IMG/VR virus record: IMGVR_UViG_3300034105_004893
Coordinates: 62,001 to 126,000 of that record
Origin: a virus
Direction: 5' to 3' (one strand)
Length of the DNA: 64,000 bases
The translations under genes and the position numbers were made by a program. Of the stretch, positions 41,923 to 49,370 are shown piece after piece (within the stretch, counting starts at the first letter, position 1; each line of letters begins with the position of its first letter). Under the pieces are notes generated by a model. It searched no databases. It had not been told where the DNA came from and saw only the letters and a list, made by a program, of their open reading frames with translations.

Positions 41923-43285
41923 TTATAAATCAAAACAAATAGATCTACCGCCTCTAGCCTCAGACATGAATCGACTAAACAAAAGACCTTCAAATACTGG
42001 ATCAACATCAGTAATTCCAAGACAATAGCAAATCAAAGAACCACAAGCACTTCCCCTGCCTGGCCCCACAGCTTGAGTTCCATCACCACCTATATTCTCT
42101 TTGCACCACTTTCTTGCCTCATCAGTCATCATTTTTTGAATAAGAAAATATGTACTAAATCCTTTTCGAGTAATAAGACTTAATTCTTCAATTATTCTGT
42201 CTTTATATTCTTTGGTCTTAGGCAAGTTTCTCTGCTTGAATCCTTGTATGACTAAATCTTTAAGCTTTTCGTCACAATCAGGCAAAATTGGTAATTTTAA
42301 ACTTCTATCAAGTTCAACTCCTTTTGCCATTCTGCAAATCTCTACTGTATTCTTTTTAGCTTCACAAAAAATTTCATATGGAATAACATCACTATAATCT
42401 TTAGCCCATTTTTCGTTAAGTTCTTCCTCTGACTTCATCCATAAGTTGGCATCTTGCAATTCAAAAAAGTCTTTCATGGCATCTTCTTTCATTGCCTTTT
42501 GAATTTCTTGAATTGTTCTATTTGTCTGTACCATTAACATAAGTCTTTGAAAGTGACTATCTTCCTTTCGACAATAATGACAATCATTTGTAAGAATTAT
42601 TTTTAATTTATACTTTTCATAAGCCTTGATGATAAATGCATCATAAGGCTTTTGTTTGACAAAATCTAAAAGCATAATTTCAAGAAAATAATTATCTCTA
42701 CCAAACATCTCAATGTATCTTTCAATCATTTGAAATGCAGCTTCTTCACCACCAGAATCAAATGCTCTACCAACTTCGCTGTTATAGCAACAACTAGTAA
42801 AAAACAAACCTTCTTTATGTTTCTCAAGTTGTTCGTAATTTACTCTTGGCTTTCTATAAAATCCTTTTGTCCATCCCCAAGATGTAAGTCTTACTAGGTT
42901 TTTATAACCTATTTCACTATGTGCAATCGCAAGAAGATGTGGACTAGCTCTCAATTCCTTTAATTCTATTTCGTTTAAGTTTTTAGAGAAATTTTGCATG
43001 TCTTGCAAAGAATCACTTGATGGCTGTAACCTATTAACATATAGTTCTGCTGCGAATATAGGAGAAAGTTTGTTTTTACCAAACTTATCACAAATTTTCT
43101 CACAAGCTTTTATTTGTCTTGGAACAGCACCCAACATGCCATGATCACTAATAGTTAAAAAGTTTTGATTGATTTGGGTAGCTCTGAGTGAATATTCCTC
43201 ACAAGTACCAAACCCATCTAAAACAGAAAAATCGGAATAACTAATGAAGGTGGAGATGTTCGAAACCGACAATCTCCACCTTCAT
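41923..43285 (-). CDS. dnaE: DNA polymerase III alpha subunit, N-terminal part (PHP domain), frame-broken at its start
   Basis: The frame open to 41923 covers the PHP domain (TISDHGMLGAVPRQIKACE) and the first palm segment (AVGPGRGSACGSLICYCLGITDVDP), ending RFMSEARGGRSICFDL just before the catalytic PDxDxD, which lies in the separate gene at 29871-32612. The true start, ATG at 43285 five bases after AAGGAG, reads MKVEIVGFEHLHLH and then TAG. Removing seven bases (43237-43243) would restore HLHLHSDFSVLDG, the canonical PHP metal motif. The open frame as it stands begins only at a TTG (43272), which replaces the metal ligands by STFIS. Either the gene is broken, an error exists, or the ribosome bypasses the gap. 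Confidence 0.8.
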
Positions 43286-43286
43286 T
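43243..43286 (-). other. Perfect 15-bp hairpin over the dnaE N-part start codon and frame break
   Basis: On the coding strand AATGAAGGTGGAGAT (43286-43272) and its exact complement (43257-43243) flank a 14-base loop. The left arm contains the ATG and the right arm ends in the first base of the in-frame TAG. In RNA it would mask the start codon and sit directly before the stop where the reading frame must change. Length and perfection make chance unlikely in AT-rich DNA. Confidence 0.85.
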
Positions 43287-43325
43287 GGAACTCCTTTCAT
43301 AAATGTCATTGTTCAATCCTTTTGT

Positions 43326-43577
43326 TTACTTCCAGAGTTTATATTTTTCATACACTAGAGCTTCGCAATCCATAATTGCAATTCTTCTAGCGTACTTTCT
43401 TGGGGATAGGTATATTTTTTCGTCATCTTCATTAGATTCATCAGGCTTTACTTCACGCTCCATTGATATTAAATCATCAAGGATTTCAAGTGCTGTATTT
43501 TTTTCTATCTGATTAACTTTGTGAAGATGAAAAGCAAAAAACAATAAAAACAAAAAAGGAAAAATTAATTTTTTCAT
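43326..43577 (-). CDS. Small anchored protein
   Basis: An 83-residue protein with an N-terminal hydrophobic signal or anchor (LIFPFLFLLFFAFHLH), an acidic middle (DESNEDDEKIY) and a basic end. The start overlaps the stop of the membrane gene upstream by ATGA. Function unknown. Confidence 0.5.
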   Translation of the reverse strand: MKKLIFPFLFLLFFAFHLHKVNQIEKNTALEILDDLISMEREVKPDESNEDDEKIYLSPRKYARRIAIMDCEALVYEKYKLWK

Positions 43578-43711
43578 TTTTGTTCTTTTTCAAAAAATGA
43601 ATCATTGAAAGTGGCCATTTTGTAAATCACTCCCATTGCTACGGCTATTGAAACCAAAAGTATGGAAAATGAACCTACAAAAAATCCAATCCAGAAATTA
43701 AGATCAAACAT
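43574..43711 (-). CDS. 45-residue membrane protein
   Basis: A short gene with one membrane segment (FWIGFFVGSFSILLVSIAVAMGVIY) and a polar tail. Its stop overlaps the next ATG (ATGA) and GGAG lies shortly before its own ATG, both supporting expression. It could be a holin-type or membrane accessory protein. Confidence 0.6.
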   Translation of the reverse strand: MFDLNFWIGFFVGSFSILLVSIAVAMGVIYKMATFNDSFFEKEQK

Positions 43712-43784
43712 TAATTGCTACTCCTTGTAGTGTGTCAAATCATCCTGATATAATATACCAAAAAAAATATCAAAGTAAACTAAT

Positions 43785-44006
43785 CTATTTTGCTTTGGTT
43801 AATGACTTTTGATCATCTGTTTGAGTTTTCTTCCATTTTTCAAATTCTTCTTGAAGAACTTGAGCCTGTTGCTCTAATTCTTTAAGTTTTGTTTGAGATT
43901 TATCGTAATAATCTTTTAATTCTTGTTTTAATTTCTTCTTTTCACCATAAATGTCAGACACTTTTTGTGAAAAAGATACAAATTCTTCGCTCAATAGCCA
44001 ATCCAT
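43785..44006 (-). CDS. Small coiled-coil protein downstream of spoVR
   Basis: A 73-residue protein, nearly all one amphipathic helix (VSDIYGEKKKLKQELKDYYD, LKELEQQAQVLQEEFEKW). It is last in the PrkA-YeaH-SpoVR run, eight bases after spoVR, and may be a partner of that system or simply carried with it. Confidence 0.5.
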   Translation of the reverse strand: MDWLLSEEFVSFSQKVSDIYGEKKKLKQELKDYYDKSQTKLKELEQQAQVLQEEFEKWKKTQTDDQKSLTKAK

Positions 44007-44014
44007 AATTCACC

Positions 44015-47000
44015 TTACCTTTTTGCTCGTATTCTTACATTTAAAGGATCATTGTCAAAACACTCAAAAACGATTTCGCTCCCATCATGACCTTTGGTCG
44101 ATAGAAACACATCGTTTTGCCAAATAAACCTTAAAGAACAAAGAACATCACGAACATAAGGCTCGTATAGTGTTCTTCCCTCATAATTATGCTCCAACAT
44201 AAGATAACCTTTGCCACGATAATTTGGCTCAGTCAATCTAATATCTGGCAATCCACCATTAACATGCCTTGCCATAAGGAGTTTTTTTATTTTTTTATAT
44301 TCATGACTTTCCAAGATTGTATCACCACTTGGATATTTTTTATATTCAAAATATTCTTGCTCTCTGCAAAAATCTTCAGTAAAAAATTCATGTATCAAAG
44401 TTAGATCATCGTAATACTTTCTAACTTCAAATATTTTTTCTTTTCCTAATTTTGCATTTGTATCCCAATTTTCTTTTTTGGTTGAATTTGTGCAATCATC
44501 CCATTCAGTTCCAAATTGGCCTTTATCCCATCTTTTTCTTATGTCCGAAAGAAGATTATAGCCTAGCTTATATGGATTAGTGCTATATTTTCCTCCAAGA
44601 ACACCCATCTTATGTGCAGCATATTCTATGATTCCATCATCATGTGTTTTCTGGCCCAATGAAACATAACCCTGTTCTGCCATAATGACATGGTCGGTCA
44701 TACTATTATGATTCATAAATCCACAAGCCGAATATCGATGACTTGTTTCTACTGTAATGTCATACACTGTATCTTTTCCAATTTTTTCGATAGAAATAAT
44801 TTCATCTTCAAGTTTTTGATCAATAAACCATTTATGATTGTCAATATACTTCTTTAACTTTTGCTGTTTTCTAGATAATCCAAAACCTATTTGCTCATAA
44901 TACTTTACCGCTTCCTGTCCGGTTATGCGTACATGCCAACAAGAATCTTTTTGTTTGCGTCTTGTTGATAATATGCAAAAATTCAACAAAACATTTTGTA
45001 TTTGTCTGGAAAGAACTTCGCTTGCGGTGGAAAGAATAACACCAGCATCCCCCGCATAACCATCACAATCAAAATACGATCTTACAAAAGAAGCGATAAC
45101 ACTCTTGGGCGATTTAAGAATAATTTCTGGTATTTGCTTAATCCTAGCACAGACTCCAGTTTTCATTCCCAAATAAACAAGTAGTTCTTCAAGTTCTTTT
45201 GAAGTTACAGAAATTCTATATCGACCATTTTTAGATGTGTCATCCCAACGAGATTTACAATCTATATTAAATAATTTCTTTGTAAGACGAATATAATTAT
45301 CAGCTTGATCTTTATCTCCAGTTGTTAAGCCAAGAGTTCTCTTGCTTTTAGATATATGACCATCTCCAATCATATATCCAACAAATGAAGCAAATTCTTC
45401 ATCCATAGAAAAAGGTAAAGATATACATTTTCTTTTATTTCTCATGCATGTCATAGACTGATCATCATATTGCTTGAGCAATTTGTCTAAATTGTCATTT
45501 TTTTCTTCACCTTTATAATGATATTTTCTATAAACGACTTGAGACATAGTCGCTGATGCTTTTTTACAGATTTGCTTCAATTCTATCCTTTTATTGGGCA
45601 ATTTATAATCGATTTTTTGATATTTTTTCGTCCAAATATTTGAAAACGATATTTTAACTTTTTCTCCTACATTCATTTTATCAAGACGAACCCAATCATT
45701 ATCACCCATAACTCTATGATTATTTGAACCCTCAAAAACATATCCTCTTCTAGTTTCAATCCTATAAACATCACGATTTTCAAAAGTGAACCAATTTGTC
45801 ACATTTCTAGATTTTTCACCATCATAAACCATAACAGGCAACTTTTTATCAACAATTTCACCTAATGTCAAAATGCCCATATTTGTAGATACAAGAGAAT
45901 CTCTTCGTCCGCAAGCCCACCCCTCGTTTAATACCTTGGTTTGTCTCTGTGGGAAAAAATAAATTGATTCCTCATAGATCATAGACATAATATCTTGCTG
46001 CCATGGCTTCAATGGAGCATTATCACGCAAGAATCCAAAAACATCTTTAACTGGTTCAATAAAAAATCCAAGCTCTTCTGCCAAATCTTTATCTTTAACC
46101 TTTTCGTTTTCTTTATCTTTAAAATCTTTGGTGTTGATATAAGAATCCATATAAAGTCTATCATTGCCAACTTTTAGTCGCCTTGGAAAACGATAATTTT
46201 TTTTATCAATAATGTTTTTATCTTTAATTACTTTTTGATGCCAAGCTGATGCACCATCAATTAAATTGTCGATGCGAAGCAAATAATCAAGAAATTCAGT
46301 AACCTTTTCTTTACCCCATCTAGCCATATATTTTCTTATACGACTCGCATGATTCGCCATGTTATTCAACATATTTGTGTCAGTGGCAGAAAAATGAATA
46401 TTATTTTTAAAGAAATCATTATGACCAGTAGCGTGAGCGATAACTGTCAAATGATCCAATAGAGTATTGCTATCTAAGCAATAGATGTAGCAAGGTGATG
46501 TATTATGGGTAATCAATCCATATGCAATAAAATCATGAGAATCATGATCCAATGCAATATCAACAGTTTCGATCTCATCTCCATCAACAACATGCTCAAC
46601 AACAAATAAAGGATTTGAAATAATATCTTTAATTTCATTTGGAACACTTAATCCTTGATTTTCTGCTCTTTGTACAAATGAAGAAAAAGAATTAATCCCA
46701 ACTTTTTGTTTCTCGAACATTTTAATTGAATAACCAAGACTATGGTTGTTATATGTTGTGATTCCTACACTTTTTGCCCACATAATCAATTGTCGTTGAA
46801 TGTAAGGCAACTCCATTCCAGAACTACGACAAAATTTTCTATCAAGTAATTTTTTAAGTAATTCTTGCTTATAGTTAAGCACAAAACCTATTCTATTGTA
46901 AAATTTATTTTCAGCCCAAATTCCCTTAATTTTAACAACATTAATATATTTTTGATCACCTTTTTTACCCTTGCCATTTTTCAATGTTTTTAAATTAGAA

Positions 47001-48124
47001 AGAATTCCCATTTCCGAAAGCATAATCTGAACATCATCTGCCAATTTCTTATTATAACAACTAAAACCAACATGGTCAGCTACATAGCCATCAGTATCGA
47101 ACAAACCACGAATAAAAGCACATCTATAGGCAGGAGGAGACTTCCAAATAATATCTGGAATTATTTTTTCCTTAAATGTTTTACCTTTCTTTAAACCAAT
47201 CGAATTAACAAAATCAACTGCGTTTTTTGAGCATAATGTTACATTGAAACAATTTGGTTTTTCGTAAATCTCTGCAACAACTCCAAATACCTTTTTAAAT
47301 AAATCTACAACATGTTCTGCATATGTCCTGTGTTTTTTACCAACAGCAACGGTTAACATATTTTCAGCAGACTTTACTCCTATCGACCCATCTCCAACCA
47401 AAATTCCAAGAAGTTCCGCCAATTCTATCGTAATATGATTCGGTGGATAAATTTCTTTAATACAATGCCTAATGTTGGGCCTTGTTGATTCAAAAACTTG
47501 TTCGGATGACCAATCAATTCTTGGTGCATCCCAATTACTTTCATATGAATCAGTTCCTACAAAAATATCACCAGATACAACATCCGATGCTTTTTTCCAG
47601 ATTAAACCATTATTAGAAAGAACACGCCATTTGTGATTTGGCGTACATACTAATGTTTGGCCATCTTTCAAACAAATTTTCTTAGTTTTAGAAGCGTTTT
47701 GTCTCTTTGTCGCAACAACATTCCTAGTTTCATTACCAACAATAACTTGATCGCCTACCTTCACATCTCCAGCTATAATTGTACCACGCTTAGTCAAAAC
47801 TGGAGCATTAAGTTCACAGCAATTGATTACCATTTCATATATCTTATGCATTTGATTTTCATATCCACGCTGCAATTCTTCATATTGCATGCCAAACGAC
47901 CAATGTGGATATCGTACTGGAAAACCACCATAAGCTGCTACTTCAGAGATTTCATCGTAGGTAAGAAGTTGCACTACAGTTGGATAAAAGTCTAAACCCC
48001 AATCTCTACAAACATTCAAAATTATTTGAGCATGTTCTTTTAATTGTTTTGGAAGTTGAACACCAGGAATAGTGTTATCGCCAATAAGAAGAGAAGAGCC
48101 ATGCATAAACTTGTTAGAAGACAT
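44015..48124 (-). CDS. spoVR: SpoVR-family protein interrupted by two inteins
   Basis: The 1369-residue translation is three SpoVR pieces around two inteins. Extein 1 (1-101) ends YEMVIN; extein 2 (542-737) begins TSPCY, restoring the VIN-x-x-PCY motif, and contains HATGHNDFFKNN; it ends NEGWA; extein 3 (1141-1369) begins SMTDHVIMAEQG. Joined, they give 526 residues, close to E. coli YcgB (510). Family knowledge: SpoVR/YcgB acts with the kinase PrkA/YeaG and YeaH in sporulation, stationary-phase and stress responses; its biochemical activity is uncertain. It overlaps yeaH by 11 bases. Confidence 0.9.
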   Translation of the reverse strand: MSSNKFMHGSSLLIGDNTIPGVQLPKQLKEHAQIILNVCRDWGLDFYPTVVQLLTYDEISEVAAYGGFPVRYPHWSFGMQYEELQRGYENQMHKIYEMVINCCELNAPVLTKRGTIIAGDVKVGDQVIVGNETRNVVATKRQNASKTKKICLKDGQTLVCTPNHKWRVLSNNGLIWKKASDVVSGDIFVGTDSYESNWDAPRIDWSSEQVFESTRPNIRHCIKEIYPPNHITIELAELLGILVGDGSIGVKSAENMLTVAVGKKHRTYAEHVVDLFKKVFGVVAEIYEKPNCFNVTLCSKNAVDFVNSIGLKKGKTFKEKIIPDIIWKSPPAYRCAFIRGLFDTDGYVADHVGFSCYNKKLADDVQIMLSEMGILSNLKTLKNGKGKKGDQKYINVVKIKGIWAENKFYNRIGFVLNYKQELLKKLLDRKFCRSSGMELPYIQRQLIMWAKSVGITTYNNHSLGYSIKMFEKQKVGINSFSSFVQRAENQGLSVPNEIKDIISNPLFVVEHVVDGDEIETVDIALDHDSHDFIAYGLITHNTSPCYIYCLDSNTLLDHLTVIAHATGHNDFFKNNIHFSATDTNMLNNMANHASRIRKYMARWGKEKVTEFLDYLLRIDNLIDGASAWHQKVIKDKNIIDKKNYRFPRRLKVGNDRLYMDSYINTKDFKDKENEKVKDKDLAEELGFFIEPVKDVFGFLRDNAPLKPWQQDIMSMIYEESIYFFPQRQTKVLNEGWACGRRDSLVSTNMGILTLGEIVDKKLPVMVYDGEKSRNVTNWFTFENRDVYRIETRRGYVFEGSNNHRVMGDNDWVRLDKMNVGEKVKISFSNIWTKKYQKIDYKLPNKRIELKQICKKASATMSQVVYRKYHYKGEEKNDNLDKLLKQYDDQSMTCMRNKRKCISLPFSMDEEFASFVGYMIGDGHISKSKRTLGLTTGDKDQADNYIRLTKKLFNIDCKSRWDDTSKNGRYRISVTSKELEELLVYLGMKTGVCARIKQIPEIILKSPKSVIASFVRSYFDCDGYAGDAGVILSTASEVLSRQIQNVLLNFCILSTRRKQKDSCWHVRITGQEAVKYYEQIGFGLSRKQQKLKKYIDNHKWFIDQKLEDEIISIEKIGKDTVYDITVETSHRYSACGFMNHNSMTDHVIMAEQGYVSLGQKTHDDGIIEYAAHKMGVLGGKYSTNPYKLGYNLLSDIRKRWDKGQFGTEWDDCTNSTKKENWDTNAKLGKEKIFEVRKYYDDLTLIHEFFTEDFCREQEYFEYKKYPSGDTILESHEYKKIKKLLMARHVNGGLPDIRLTEPNYRGKGYLMLEHNYEGRTLYEPYVRDVLCSLRFIWQNDVFLSTKGHDGSEIVFECFDNDPLNVRIRAKR
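44705..45913 (-). mobile_element. Intein 2 in SpoVR, with LAGLIDADG endonuclease
   Basis: Residues 738-1140 (403 residues). It starts Cys738 in CGRRDSLVSTNMG (block A), has block B SNNH (800-803), LAGLIDADG motifs VGYMIGDG (915-922) and FVRSYFDCDG (1013-1022), and ends GFMNHN with Ser1141 as +1. The insertion point follows the highly conserved NEGWA motif. It has about the same layout as intein 1 but little sequence identity, so the two were probably acquired independently. Confidence 0.92.
46502..47821 (-). mobile_element. Intein 1 in SpoVR, with LAGLIDADG endonuclease
   Basis: Residues 102-541 (440 residues). It starts Cys102 in CCELNAPVL (block A), has the block B T-x-x-H at 161-164 (TPNH), LAGLIDADG motifs LLGILVGDG (238-246) and FIRGLFDTDG (337-346), and ends GLITHN with Thr542 as +1 residue. 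All residues for self-splicing (Cys1, His-Asn end, Thr+1) are present. The site lies in the conserved VIN-x-x-PCY segment. Confidence 0.92.
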
Positions 48125-49334
48125 TATCGGACTCCGTATTCAATTTAGCTTTTGATTTATCTGAACCCATTAATTTTTGAATAGCTTCTAATATTTGTTG
48201 ATTTCTTTTTTCTTCTGTTAAAACAGCACCACCTTCTGCATTTATTTCAGTGGTCTTAATATTTTCTCTATTAAGATCTCCCTTTTCCAAAGCTTGATCA
48301 ACTACATTTTTTATTGAGTTTGCGTAATTCCAAGGAAGTATTTGTGTTATTCCAACAAGATTTACGATTCTTTCTCCAAATGATTCTTTTAATGTGTTTA
48401 TAAAAACTTGATTATCTTCTTCCCAATTGTCGCCATCGGTAAAATAAAATACATATATATTCCATTTTTCTGGGGGATATCGATTTTCAAATTGCTTAGA
48501 AATGAATTTCAAAGCAGAGCTACAAGTAGTGCCACCGCCAAATCTATAATTATAAAATTTTTCTTCATCTACTTCCATAGCAGAAGAATCATGCCAAACA
48601 AAAAGTCTATCTACTCTTTTGTAAAATCTTCTAATCCAAACATCAATCCACCAAGCCATATCAGAAACTATTTCGCACTTTTGCTGATCCATACTTCCAG
48701 ATCCATCTCTAGCATATATGATCAAAGCATTACTTGAAGGAACTTTAATTTCCTTGTATTGCCTATATCTTTTATCTCTTTTTATTGGCTTGATTGCCTT
48801 AATTGGATCTTTGCATCCTGGTACTATTTCCAAATCATTTATAGTTCCATCTGCTGCTTGTCTTTTTAGAGCTTCTAAAAATGTTCTTCTGTTATGCCTT
48901 AGTGATTCTGGGCCTACTAAAGATATGTTGTTATATTTTATTTTTACTTCATCAAATGTGTCGCTTACTTTTGGCTTTAGATTTGGAAGTTCTAATTCTC
49001 CCTGCATGAATTTTAAAACTTCTTCAAGGTCAAGACTTATGGTAATTCCTTCACTTTCATCTTGACCAGCACCATTGCCATTACCCTTGCCCTTTTTGCC
49101 CTTGTCGATCACATCGCCATCTTTGCCTTTTCCTCTTCCTGTTCCATTTCCATTATCGCCATAAAGGATTTGCGGAATATCGATTTTTGGAATGGATATC
49201 GATATTTTACCACGCTTACCTCTAGACTTAACAATTTGGCCACTTTTGATAAATTTCTTTAGAGCTTTGCGTAGCTTGCCAGAAACAACATCAATAAAAT
49301 CTTTGTGGTCTTCTTCAATTCTTCTAGGACACAT
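48114..49334 (-). CDS. yeaH: YeaH/YhbH-family VWA protein (DUF444)
   Basis: A 406-residue protein (E. coli YeaH is 427). It has the DUF444 N-terminus with a glycine/lysine-rich linker (GNGTGRGKGKDGDVIDKGKK), the KRDKRYRQYKEIKVPSSNAL block and a VWA-type domain with MIDAS D-x-S-x-S in ARDGSGSMDQQK, then FGGGTTCSSAL and YFTDGDNWEED. In bacteria it is encoded next to the PrkA kinase and probably interacts with it. Order and overlaps here match the bacterial operon. Confidence 0.9.
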   Translation of the reverse strand: MCPRRIEEDHKDFIDVVSGKLRKALKKFIKSGQIVKSRGKRGKISISIPKIDIPQILYGDNGNGTGRGKGKDGDVIDKGKKGKGNGNGAGQDESEGITISLDLEEVLKFMQGELELPNLKPKVSDTFDEVKIKYNNISLVGPESLRHNRRTFLEALKRQAADGTINDLEIVPGCKDPIKAIKPIKRDKRYRQYKEIKVPSSNALIIYARDGSGSMDQQKCEIVSDMAWWIDVWIRRFYKRVDRLFVWHDSSAMEVDEEKFYNYRFGGGTTCSSALKFISKQFENRYPPEKWNIYVFYFTDGDNWEEDNQVFINTLKESFGERIVNLVGITQILPWNYANSIKNVVDQALEKGDLNRENIKTTEINAEGGAVLTEEKRNQQILEAIQKLMGSDKSKAKLNTESDNVF

Positions 49335-49370
49335 ATTTTAACAACCTCTTTACAAAAATTATTTGACATA

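Noticed and set aside
41923-41960. CFDL end of the DnaE N part read as a split-intein start
   Set aside because: Only four residues follow the Cys before the stop, there is no block A sequence, and the C part has no HN-Cys/Ser/Thr junction. A split intein is not supported.
43241-43243. TAG as a sense codon (alternative code)
   Set aside because: bS21 and other genes end at TAG, and reading through it here would put the rest of DnaE in the wrong frame.
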